Shown in pieces: positions 1-6,608 of a stretch of 8,738 nt of DNA. A model generated the notes under the pieces. It made no database searches, was not told where the DNA came from, and saw nothing but the letters and a program-made list of their open reading frames with translations. Where the stretch lies: NCBI GenBank assembly GCA_029821515.1, contig JALGTD010000048.1:1-8738 (forward strand), written 5' to 3'. The position numbers were made by a program, and so were the translations under genes. This stretch comes from Candidatus Zipacnadia bacterium (GTDB taxonomy: Bacteria; Armatimonadota; Zipacnadia; Zipacnadales; Zipacnadaceae). Within the stretch, counting starts at the first letter, position 1. The number at the start of each line of letters is the position of its first letter.

Positions 1-218
1 CCCAGGTCCTGCAGCACCAGGGACTTGAGAATATCGTTCATCTGCTCGGTCCGGCAGGACAACATCATTGTGGCATTCCCGTCCACCTCACCCCTGTGCT
101 GAAAATAGCCGACCCCGGTGGAAAACAACACGACACGGCTGACAGGTAGCTCGGCAGCACTGGCGGCGGTTGCCACCAGCATCAGAGCCACGACGACGAC
201 CAGAGATCGTGCTTTCAT
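1..218 (-). CDS. DUF4139-family secreted protein, N-terminal part (runs off the window)
   Basis: Seventy-two complete codons are visible, then the gene leaves the left edge. The protein begins MKARSLVVVVALMLVATAASA, a textbook Sec signal peptide with a basic n-region, a hydrophobic core and an A-x-A cleavage site near residues 20-22. The mature part starts with the pattern VSRVVLFSTGVGYF, followed by a conserved block near residues 55-72 with EQMNDILKSLVLQDL. I recognise this as the N-terminus of the DUF4139/DUF4140 group, to which the mucoidy-inhibitor MuiA-like proteins belong; their biochemical role is unknown. The ATG at 216-218 is chosen because AAGGAGG lies 7 bases upstream (226-232). 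It is the last visible gene of the minus-strand operon, 95 bases after the unknown secreted protein. The family call comes from pattern recognition of the first 70 residues; the C-terminal domain is not in the window. Confidence 0.85.
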   Translation of the reverse strand, partial: MKARSLVVVVALMLVATAASAAELPVSRVVLFSTGVGYFQHRGEVDGNATMMLSCRTEQMNDILKSLVLQDL

Positions 219-242
219 CTTTCTGCCTCCTTCTTACTCGGA

Positions 243-305
243 TTACAGTAGATGGTTGTCCATCTTAGCATGGTGGTTCTCGCAGCAGTACTCATATTGT
301 GCCAT
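243..305 (-). CDS. possible 20-residue Cys/His-rich peptide
   Basis: An ATG at 303-305, eight bases after the stop of the preceding gene, opens a 20-codon frame ending in TAA at 243-245. The peptide starts MAQYEYCCENHHAKM, so it has a CC-x2-HH cluster that could bind a metal. Its first residues resemble the opening of FmdB-type zinc ribbons (M-x-x-YEY-x-CE), but the rest of that domain is absent. A GGAGG at 319-323 lies 13 bases upstream, longer than ideal; a G-rich stretch at 308-315 is too close. It fills most of the gap between two co-directional genes. It may be a real tiny gene, a decayed remnant or chance. Coding status is inference only. Confidence 0.22.
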   Translation of the reverse strand: MAQYEYCCENHHAKMDNHLL

Positions 306-313
306 CGCCCCAC

Positions 314-1387
314 CTAATCCTCCGGAGGCGCCGTGACCTCCAACAGCACCGCGACACCCTTCGGGCGGGCTCCACCGTCAAGCACGCGGAGAGTCGGCGC
401 CGACTGTGCCGGGATGCCCGAAGGCATACCACCGGGCGTCATCTCTGGGCCTGCCAGCGCCGGTTCGCCTGCCCGCAAATGGGTTGCCGTCCACGGAATA
501 GTCTCACCTTCGGCATACGCGGTGCCCTGGCCGGTGCCATTAGGACTCAGCTTTCCGGTCACTATCGCTACGGTTTCGCCATCAACAGTGCCCTGGCAGC
601 TTAACCGTCCTGACGGATCAATAGACCCGGAGAGGGAAACACCGCCACCCTCACCCAGGACAGTGCCATCCCGTTGAATGATCACCGCGCCGGTCCCCGG
701 CTCGGACATCATCCCCCACTCCCCAACCGCCCAGTCCGGGGCACCGCCGGGCCACATCATCTCGGACCGCGGTTGCCAGACCAGGAGTGTCTTCTGACCT
801 TTGGTGAGCGGCGCGGTAGCCGTGACGATTGCCTTGATGAGCGTGGGCCGGCCCACAAAGGCGCGAATCGTCTCGTCGTACTTACCGCCGCTCAGGGTCT
901 TGTTGGCGAATTCCACCTGCACCGTCAGTTCATCAGGCCCGCCGGTAGGCTGCACCGACACCATGTAGCCCTCCTTGTCCACCAGCTCAATGCGTCGGTA
1001 CAAGTCTGGCTCGACCTGCTCCAGATAGTACTGCGGGCGGCCCGCCGGCCAGGGAAAATCGAAGGACTGTTCCTCACCGACTTTCACGGCTTTACTCTGG
1101 ATCGCCAAGGCCATTCCCTTTCCCGCGAGCGAAGGCGGGGGAATACCCCCGACGTTTAGATACGGCGTTGAGAACAGGGTCCAGCGTATGGTTTCCCAGT
1201 CCGGGCCGAGAATGGTGGTCAGCCCGGCGGCAGAATCGTAGGTCACCTGCTGACCTGGAAGTTGAGTCTCAACGAGCTGGCCAGAAACCACTTGCGCCAA
1301 CTGGCTGGGAGTGGGTGCTACCCCGCCGGGAAAAATGGGTCCACCCAGCAGAGCCACCGTGATGCTGATAGCGGCGACAGCTTGCAT
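314..1387 (-). CDS. exported beta-rich protein of unknown family (357 residues)
   Basis: I do not recognise this protein. The start at 1385-1387 is supported by GAGGTGA six bases upstream (1394-1400). The N-terminus, MQAVAAISITVALLGG, is hydrophobic and could be an uncleaved anchor or an atypical signal peptide, since it lacks basic residues. The body is rich in Val, Thr, Gly and turn-forming pairs, with almost no Cys (one visible, in GRLSCQG), as expected of an extracytoplasmic beta-sandwich protein. Residues about 222-304 form a repetitive G-W...DGT...G-x-ID-x-x-G pattern ending in PWTATHL, suggestive of a lipocalin-like or beta-meander domain. A Pro/Gly/Met-rich linker follows at about 313-331, then a short beta-like tail. 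It sits 43 bases after the DUF4139-like gene and 95 bases before the second one, so it is probably co-transcribed with both. Function is unknown. Confidence 0.82.
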   Translation of the reverse strand: MQAVAAISITVALLGGPIFPGGVAPTPSQLAQVVSGQLVETQLPGQQVTYDSAAGLTTILGPDWETIRWTLFSTPYLNVGGIPPPSLAGKGMALAIQSKAVKVGEEQSFDFPWPAGRPQYYLEQVEPDLYRRIELVDKEGYMVSVQPTGGPDELTVQVEFANKTLSGGKYDETIRAFVGRPTLIKAIVTATAPLTKGQKTLLVWQPRSEMMWPGGAPDWAVGEWGMMSEPGTGAVIIQRDGTVLGEGGGVSLSGSIDPSGRLSCQGTVDGETVAIVTGKLSPNGTGQGTAYAEGETIPWTATHLRAGEPALAGPEMTPGGMPSGIPAQSAPTLRVLDGGARPKGVAVLLEVTAPPED

Positions 1388-1430
1388 AGTAAATCACCTC
1401 TGATGCCAGACTATTATTTGTGCTCCAGAG

Positions 1431-3170
1431 CTACACCCTGACATATACGGTATACACATACGTCAACGTCTTCTCCTCACCCGCACCCAGCTTGACATCC
1501 CACTTGATCTGCGAGGCGGGGTTGATACCGAAGCTCTCCTCACCCAGCTTGGCGAAGTCGGCGCTGTCAGTCGCCTCGCTGACCTCGCCCTCGATGCGCC
1601 GCGTGGCGATGAGCCGGACCTCTTCCTGCTTGTGATTGGTGATCTTGATCTCTCCGGTCACTGTCACCAGGTCGTAGTCCCACCCGGAAACATGATACGC
1701 CTTTTGCTGCCGAGCGGTCTCGTTATCGGCCCTGCGGACGCCAATATCAGGCGCGATCGTGGTGCGCACGTCCACCTGGGCGCCGATTGCCGTGTAGGTG
1801 AGCATGCTCTGGGCAATTGGCCGCCAGCCTTTGACCGTCATCACCGCGCCGGTCGTCCAGGGCTGCTCGGTCTCATTCTTGATGCGCAGCGCGTGCCAGG
1901 CTTTGGGCCGGGCCAGCTCGCGGGCCAGCGCTTCAGCCTCGTCATCGCGGCTGCTCCCACGCTCGCGGGTGTACTGCGCCGAGTAGCGCCGGTGCGCCGT
2001 GCCCGGCTCGTCGGTCATATTCAGCAGGTAGACATCCTCGTACTCGACCGCTTCGTCGAAGATGCCTACCGATGCCCGGCCGCCCTTGGCCAGCGTCATC
2101 TCCGGCACATGGTAGAAGAACAGCTCATCTGCGCCCAGACCCGCGACCTGCGGCACGGGCACCGCTTCCTCGGTTGCCATTCCCGGCATCGCCCCCCCAT
2201 AGCCACCATAGACAGCCACCTGCGACATGCGTATGTTGCTGTAAATGTCCGCCTGCCGACGCTGCCACTCAGCGAAATACCCCGACAGCCCGGTCCAGGC
2301 CAGTTGCAGAGACAGCGGGGAGATCTCCTCCTGCTGGATGAAGTGGGGCACGCCGACCACCAGGTGCAGATTGCTGTTGTCCAGCTCGACTGCGTCGTTT
2401 ACCACCGTTGCCTGCAACCGCAGACGCGCTAGGCCCTTCTGCCCTTCCGCCAATTCCAACCGATACGACGGCACCCACTGCAGGCCCTTCGCCATATACG
2501 CCATGCCCACATGCGACCTGCCGACCACCGTCTTGCCGCCCTTGACCAGCCGCGCGGAGAGCACCTGCTGCGGGCGGATGACGGTGACAGTCTGTGCTGG
2601 CTGTTCGTCGAACACTACCCGCTGCACCATTCCCTTGGGGATATACACGTACTCGCCGTTGGACTTCAGTAGCACATGCGAGACTTGCTTGCGCCCGGGA
2701 TGTTGGCGTGGGGGCACCGCCGCCCAAATCGTGTCGTCATCGCCGCCTCGCTCGGAGCGCCCCTCAGCCGCCAGTGGAGCAGCCAGCACTCCACTCCAAC
2801 TCATCTCTTCGGGCCCATAGATCCTCACTTTTCTGCCCAGATTAGCCAGAATCAGGTCGTCCAGGTTCGCGACCTCCTCCGGCTCGGCCAGGTCTTTGAC
2901 CTCGGCCACGGAGCGATCCACCGTGACCCCCTCGTCGGGACTATACAGCCACAGCGTGCCCAGACTGGCCTGCGGGACCTTGTCAAAGGTCACCCAGCCT
3001 GCGGTGGGCTGGCCCCGCCCTTCGGCCATCACGAACCCGTACCCGTGCTTGAACACCGCCACGTCAATCACTCGCACCGACGTCTTCTCCGTCTCCGCGG
3101 CCCCGGCGCCTGCCGCGCACGTCAACGCCAGGACCAATCCGACCATCATCACTAGTGACAATTTGCGCAT
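1431..3170 (-). CDS. secreted DUF4139-like protein (579 residues)
   Basis: The preferred start (3168-3170) gives MRKLSLVMMVGLVLALTCAAG, a clear Sec signal peptide with cleavage near AGA-AE. It is preceded by AAGGGAGG eight bases upstream. The mature protein opens with VIDVAVFKHGYGFVMAEG, a divergent version of the N-terminal motif in the gene at 1-218. A core around residues 222-260 carries GMAYMAKGLQWVPSY and then LQATVVNDAVELDN. The last 30 residues have the NPASQIKW...GEEKTLTYVYTVYV ending that I associate with DUF4139. Residues about 310-345 form a low-complexity insertion containing RMSQV (314-318) and YGGYGG (321-326); both motifs recur in the anti-sigma factor upstream. An in-frame ATG at 3275 with its own strong Shine-Dalgarno sequence could add 35 residues. 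The biochemical role is unknown. It is probably an envelope or surface protein under control of the sigma factor in the same operon. Confidence 0.85.
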   Translation of the reverse strand: MRKLSLVMMVGLVLALTCAAGAGAAETEKTSVRVIDVAVFKHGYGFVMAEGRGQPTAGWVTFDKVPQASLGTLWLYSPDEGVTVDRSVAEVKDLAEPEEVANLDDLILANLGRKVRIYGPEEMSWSGVLAAPLAAEGRSERGGDDDTIWAAVPPRQHPGRKQVSHVLLKSNGEYVYIPKGMVQRVVFDEQPAQTVTVIRPQQVLSARLVKGGKTVVGRSHVGMAYMAKGLQWVPSYRLELAEGQKGLARLRLQATVVNDAVELDNSNLHLVVGVPHFIQQEEISPLSLQLAWTGLSGYFAEWQRRQADIYSNIRMSQVAVYGGYGGAMPGMATEEAVPVPQVAGLGADELFFYHVPEMTLAKGGRASVGIFDEAVEYEDVYLLNMTDEPGTAHRRYSAQYTRERGSSRDDEAEALARELARPKAWHALRIKNETEQPWTTGAVMTVKGWRPIAQSMLTYTAIGAQVDVRTTIAPDIGVRRADNETARQQKAYHVSGWDYDLVTVTGEIKITNHKQEEVRLIATRRIEGEVSEATDSADFAKLGEESFGINPASQIKWDVKLGAGEEKTLTYVYTVYVRV

Positions 3171-3275
3171 CGTCTTCGCCTCCCTTAAGGGAAATTGCAC
3201 AACACCTTGGGCCACAGCCGCAAGGTTGAGCGCGAACGGAGCGCTGTGTTCATGTGAAGTCAGTGCCACCGACAT
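3171..3275 (-). other. in-frame upstream extension with a second strong start
   Basis: An ATG at 3273-3275 is in frame with the DUF4139-like gene and has an AAGGAGGAGA Shine-Dalgarno sequence at 3281-3290. Translation from here would add 35 residues beginning MSVALTSHEHSAPF, pushing the signal peptide away from the N-terminus. The initiation signal here is at least as good as the one at 3170. It could be a genuine alternative start giving a non-exported form, a translated leader, or a real N-terminus whose export depends on an internal segment. No stop codon separates the two starts. Confidence 0.45.
3179..3186 (-). promoter_or_regulatory. ribosome binding site favouring the ATG at 3170
   Basis: AAGGGAGG on the minus strand lies eight bases before the ATG at 3168-3170. 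It supports the start that places the signal peptide at the extreme N-terminus of the 579-residue protein. Confidence 0.7.
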
Positions 3276-3305
3276 GATCTTCTCCTCCTTATGGTATTAT
3301 GTTAC

Positions 3306-4082
3306 TCAGAAACTGGCGGGACCCAGCGCCAGAGCAATCTCGGTGTCGCCGAACTCCATGATAGCCGAGTCCGGCTGCTCCCCGTGGTCTTCCGAGGGGG
3401 ACAGATCTTCCGATTCACCCCCATCAAGGAACCTCGCTGGTCGGACTGCTTGTCTAATCTGCGCCGGGGATGGAATTGGTTTCGCGGCCACTCGGACGAC
3501 GATCTCGTCGCATTTGGCCAGCCCCACGATCAGCTCCTCGCCGCCATATCCGCCATAGTGCGCCACCGCCTCCTCCATCGGGTCCATCACCTGCGACATT
3601 CGGGCGCGGGCATTGGCATCTCTCTCCCGATACACGATGCGTTCTTTGACCACGGGCACGCGCTTGATTACCACACGCTCCTTGATTACCGGCACCTCCA
3701 CCTCGACGATTTTCTCGTGCACCTCGGGGACTTTAACGATCAGCTCGCGCGGCCAGACCGTCCGCCCCGCGTACAGGCCAGTCGCAAAGATCGCGATGAG
3801 CAGCGCCGCCGCTGCGGCCCAGCCCAGGCGGGAAAGGCCAGGCAGCACACGCGGCCGCTGCCTTTCAATCATCCGCAACGCCCCCACCGTGGCTCGTTCC
3901 AGCCGCTCGGCAGGCGGTTCGCATCGGGCTATACTCGCCACCGCGCCTTCGAGGCGTTGCAGCGCCTGCCACTCAAGCCGGCACCGTGGGCACTGGGCAA
4001 TATGTTGGTCCAATTCAGCGTGGTCCGTGCGGGTGCCATCCGCCATTTCTTGCATCAATCTTCGGGCTTGCTTACAGTTCAC
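3306..4082 (-). CDS. membrane anti-sigma factor with zinc-finger (ZAS/zf-HC2) domain
   Basis: This 258-residue protein most likely sequesters the ECF sigma factor encoded just upstream. The N-terminal domain has the zinc anti-sigma signature: C3, then H27-x3-C31-x2-C34 in the DQHIAQCPRC segment. One membrane helix spans about residues 86-106 (RLGWAAAAALLIAIFATGLY), so the remaining 150 residues face outward. They begin with three 12-residue VP-rich repeats (118-153), then RMSQV at 161-165, YGGYGG at 176-181 and an acidic tail. The start is a GTG at 4080-4082, four bases after the sigma factor stop, with GGAGGAGG at 4092-4099 inside the end of that gene; translation is probably coupled. The stop is TGA at 3306-3308. 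The family call is firm; the signal it senses is unknown. Confidence 0.9.
   Translation of the reverse strand: MNCKQARRLMQEMADGTRTDHAELDQHIAQCPRCRLEWQALQRLEGAVASIARCEPPAERLERATVGALRMIERQRPRVLPGLSRLGWAAAAALLIAIFATGLYAGRTVWPRELIVKVPEVHEKIVEVEVPVIKERVVIKRVPVVKERIVYRERDANARARMSQVMDPMEEAVAHYGGYGGEELIVGLAKCDEIVVRVAAKPIPSPAQIRQAVRPARFLDGGESEDLSPSEDHGEQPDSAIMEFGDTEIALALGPASF
3624..3731 (-). repeat. three 12-residue (36-base) repeats in the anti-sigma stalk
   Basis: Residues 118-153 of the anti-sigma factor form three exact-period units: VPEVHEKIVEVE, VPVIKERVVIKR and VPVVKERIVYRE. Each begins with Val-Pro and alternates hydrophobic beta-branched with charged residues. The units lie directly after the membrane helix and likely make an extended beta-type stalk. 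The pattern resembles the EKIVEVPV repeats of eukaryotic alveolins, which I take as convergence. Confidence 0.8.
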
Positions 4083-4086
4083 TGTT

Positions 4087-4632
4087 TTAATCCTCCTCCA
4101 GGTAGTCGGAGAGTAGTCCCCTGAGCTTCTGCCGCGCGCGGTGCAGGTGCGTCTTCACTGTCCCCACCGTGCAGCCCATCATTGCGGCAGTCTCCGCCAG
4201 ATTCATCTCTGCGAGCGAGAACAGCATTATCGCAGTCCGCTGTTTGGCAGGCAGCTTGCTCACGGCCTGACTGACGGCCGCCTGCAAGTCACTGGCAATG
4301 GCGCACTCTTCAGGATTCGCTTCGTGACTGAGAGCGACGTCACGTCTTGTGCCCCTCGCTATGCGTCCCTGCCGACGCAGTGCTGAGATGGCACAGTTGA
4401 CACCGATTCGCTTAAGCCATGGGGCGAACGGCCGGCGGGAGTCAAAGCGTCGGATGGTCTGATAGGCGTGCAGGAAGGTCTCTTGCACAATGTCCTCCGC
4501 TTGGTCATGGTTGCCGGCCACTGCATAAACCACCCGATAGACAGCCTCGCGATGTCTGCGCACCAGCTCTTCATAGGCAGCAATATCGTTCCTCTGGCAG
4601 TGTGCTACAAGTTCGCTGTCGGCAGCAAACAT
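4087..4632 (-). CDS. ECF-type RNA polymerase sigma factor
   Basis: From the ATG at 4630-4632 this is a 181-residue sigma-70 family protein of normal ECF length. Region 2 lies at about residues 8-88, with the DQAEDIVQETFLHAY core-binding helix at 43-57 and the promoter-melting/-10 segment ending in ISALRRQ. Region 4 lies at about 120-174, with LPAKQRTAIMLFSL, the helix-turn-helix LAETAAMMGCTVGTVKTHLHRAR and a basic end. No region 1 or 3 is present. The frame is open further upstream to an ATG at 4767, but those 45 residues match nothing in the family and have no Shine-Dalgarno sequence. The chosen ATG has only a weak, distant AAGGG, so the start is less certain than the gene. Its stop is four bases from the anti-sigma GTG, the usual sigma/anti-sigma layout. 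It probably activates its own operon. Confidence 0.93.
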   Translation of the reverse strand: MFAADSELVAHCQRNDIAAYEELVRRHREAVYRVVYAVAGNHDQAEDIVQETFLHAYQTIRRFDSRRPFAPWLKRIGVNCAISALRRQGRIARGTRRDVALSHEANPEECAIASDLQAAVSQAVSKLPAKQRTAIMLFSLAEMNLAETAAMMGCTVGTVKTHLHRARQKLRGLLSDYLEED

Positions 4633-4808
4633 ATTGGCAGTTTCGCCCTTGGAAGTGTGCTTAGTCACTAGATATACGCTTCTGGGCCCGCTTAGGTTGA
4701 CAAGCAGGAGGTAGATTGTCCTGCACCGCGAAAGATAATACGTATCCTGTTGGTATGCTACTGTCATCGGGGACTTAGGTCAATCATCTTCAGCAAAGGA
4801 CGGCTGAC
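4633..4808. promoter_or_regulatory. divergent intergenic region between sigma operon and pilus ATPase gene
   Basis: This 176-base spacer must hold the start signals of both the minus-strand sigma operon and the plus-strand ATPase gene. An AAAGGA at 4795-4800 lies eight bases before the ATPase ATG. A plus-strand TGGTATGCT (4751-4759) resembles an extended -10 element but lacks a good -35. I see no convincing GGAAC-type ECF promoter on the minus strand and no stable terminator. Confidence 0.4.
4755..4783 (-). promoter_or_regulatory. candidate housekeeping promoter for the sigma operon
   Basis: On the minus strand TTGACC (4778-4783) and TAGCAT (4755-4760) are separated by 17 bases, matching the sigma-70 consensus at 5/6 and 4/6 positions. 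Transcription would start near 4747, leaving a leader of about 115 bases before the sigma ATG at 4632. Sites this degenerate occur by chance, so it is only a candidate. Confidence 0.28.
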
Positions 4809-6608
4809 ATGAGTGGTGTCAATGACGATAGTCTTGCGCGGAGTTTGCTCGAATCCGGCATCATCAGTCAGGGGCAGCTTGAGGAGGTTCGGCGGAAGGC
4901 TGAAGAAAGTGGGATAGGGCTGATTAGTGTTCTGCTGGAGAAGGGCTACGCCTCAGCGGCGGACCTGGCGGCGGCTGCGCAAGGCAGTGACGAAGACGCT
5001 CCCGCCCAGACGGAGGAAAGCCAGGCAGTACAGCCTACTATCAGCCATGCAGGGGGATCACCAGAAAAAACCGGTACTGGCCCGGCGGATTTGTCGGCAT
5101 ATGATGTCGAGAGCGCAGCCATCCGTGCCATTCCGCGGGCGATCGCCAAGGAGTACACAGTCTTGCCCCTGCAGATCAGTCAGGAGCGTATTCTGGTGGC
5201 GATGGCCGACGAGACCAATGTATTGGCCATTGACGCCATCCGCTCGCGGACGGGGCGGAAGGTAGAGCCGGTCGAGATTCCTGCCCAACAGATTCAGGAA
5301 GCCATCGACCAGTACTACACCCGCCAGGCCCGCGCATCCATCCAGGTCAGCCAACAGGCTAAGGACCTCTCCGCAGCGGTAAGTGGCACCGAGGCAGTAA
5401 GCGGCATTGACACTGAGCTGATCCAGATGCTCGATGCTGGGCCGGTGGTGCGCATCGTGGAGACTATTATCCAGGATGCCGCCCGGATGCATGCCTCGGA
5501 CATCCACATCGAGCCGCGCGCTGACCACGTGCAGGTCCGCTGCCGTGTTGACGGCCAACTGTCCACCATCACCAAACTGCCCAAGGATATGCAACGCGCA
5601 GTCCTGTCGCGCATTAAGCTGCTGGCAGACGAGGATATTGCCGAGACTCGCTTCCCACAGGGCGGGCGGTTTGATGCCATGGTCGAAAATCGGCCCGTGG
5701 ACCTGCGCGTCTCCACCATGCCCACCTACTGGGGCGAGAAGGCAGTCCTGCGGCTGCTGGACAAAAGCCGTGTTTTTGTCTCACTAGGCGAGCTGGGCTT
5801 TCTGCCCCAGATGCAGAAAGAATTCGAGGAACTGGTCACCCGTCCCCAGGGGATGATTCTGGTAACTGGTCCTACCGGAAGTGGCAAGAGTACCACGTTG
5901 TACGCCGCACTGCATACGATCAACGAGGACCGCATTAATATATCCACGGTCGAAGATCCTATAGAGTATGAGGTGCAAGGCCTAAACCAGACCCAGGTCC
6001 ACCCCGCTATTGGCCTGGATTTCGCCGAGTTTCTGCGACACATTCTCCGCCAGGACCCTGATGTGATACTGATCGGCGAGATTCGCGACCTGGAGACGGC
6101 CCAGATGGCCTTCCGCGCGGCACTGACCGGTCACCTGGTGCTCAGCACTCTCCACACCAACGACGCCCCCAGTGCGCCCACCCGTCTGATGGACATTGGC
6201 GTAGCTCCCTATATAATTGGTTCGTCAATTTTGGGGGTATTGGCTCAGCGGCTGGTTCGGCGCATCTGCCCGAATTGTCGTGAGCAGTACCAGCCTAGCT
6301 CCCAGGAACTGGAGCGATTGAACATGAGCGAGGAACAAGCCGAGAAAATTCGCTTCCACGTAGGTCGGGGCTGCCGCCACTGCCGCAATACTGGCTACTC
6401 CGGACGCGTGGCGGTCTATGAACTGATGAAGATGAACGATGAGCTGCGTGGTGCGCTAAGCCGCGGAGAAAATGCCTCGGTACTGCGGCGCATTGCCGTC
6501 AAAAGTGGAATGAAGACGCTGCGCTACGATGCTCTGACCAAGGTCCACCAGGGCATAACATCGGCGCAGGAGGTCATCAATGTTATGTTCACTCCGGAAT
6601 TGATGTGA
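4809..6608 (+). CDS. pilB: type IV pilus / type II secretion assembly ATPase (PilB/GspE)
   Basis: This complete 599-residue secretion ATPase powers polymerisation of pilin or pseudopilin subunits at the inner membrane. The N-terminus (about 1-60 and 95-165) carries the GspE_N/MshEN-type module, then a linker and a second helical segment. The ATPase part shows an RFPQGGRF segment at 281-288, Walker A GPTGSGKST at 354-362, the Asp-box glutamate in TVEDPIEY (E382), Walker B VILIGEIRD at 419-427, and a His box HLVLSTLHTND from 442. A tetracysteine zinc site is formed by CPNC (487-490) and CRHC (522-525), typical of PilB/GspE and absent from the retraction ATPase PilT. After the His box the usual NDAPSAITRL reads NDAPSAPTRL. 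The ATG has AAAGGA eight bases upstream. No pilC, pilT or pilin gene adjoins it, so PilB and GspE roles cannot be told apart here. Confidence 0.95.
   Translation: MSGVNDDSLARSLLESGIISQGQLEEVRRKAEESGIGLISVLLEKGYASAADLAAAAQGSDEDAPAQTEESQAVQPTISHAGGSPEKTGTGPADLSAYDVESAAIRAIPRAIAKEYTVLPLQISQERILVAMADETNVLAIDAIRSRTGRKVEPVEIPAQQIQEAIDQYYTRQARASIQVSQQAKDLSAAVSGTEAVSGIDTELIQMLDAGPVVRIVETIIQDAARMHASDIHIEPRADHVQVRCRVDGQLSTITKLPKDMQRAVLSRIKLLADEDIAETRFPQGGRFDAMVENRPVDLRVSTMPTYWGEKAVLRLLDKSRVFVSLGELGFLPQMQKEFEELVTRPQGMILVTGPTGSGKSTTLYAALHTINEDRINISTVEDPIEYEVQGLNQTQVHPAIGLDFAEFLRHILRQDPDVILIGEIRDLETAQMAFRAALTGHLVLSTLHTNDAPSAPTRLMDIGVAPYIIGSSILGVLAQRLVRRICPNCREQYQPSSQELERLNMSEEQAEKIRFHVGRGCRHCRNTGYSGRVAVYELMKMNDELRGALSRGENASVLRRIAVKSGMKTLRYDALTKVHQGITSAQEVINVMFTPELM

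Noticed and set aside
250..265. Inverted repeat AGATGG-TTGT-CCATCT as a terminator
   Set aside because: It is only a 6-bp stem of mixed composition with no T-tract on either strand, and lies inside an operon gap.
1632..2432. 266-codon plus-strand frame opposite the DUF4139-like gene
   Set aside because: It is the antisense shadow of a well-supported high-GC gene; the product is His/Arg/Pro-rich and matches nothing.
4633..4767. N-terminal extension of the sigma factor to the ATG at 4767
   Set aside because: The added 45 residues match no ECF sigma region, have no Shine-Dalgarno sequence, and would cover the candidate promoter. The protein from 4632 already has normal ECF length.
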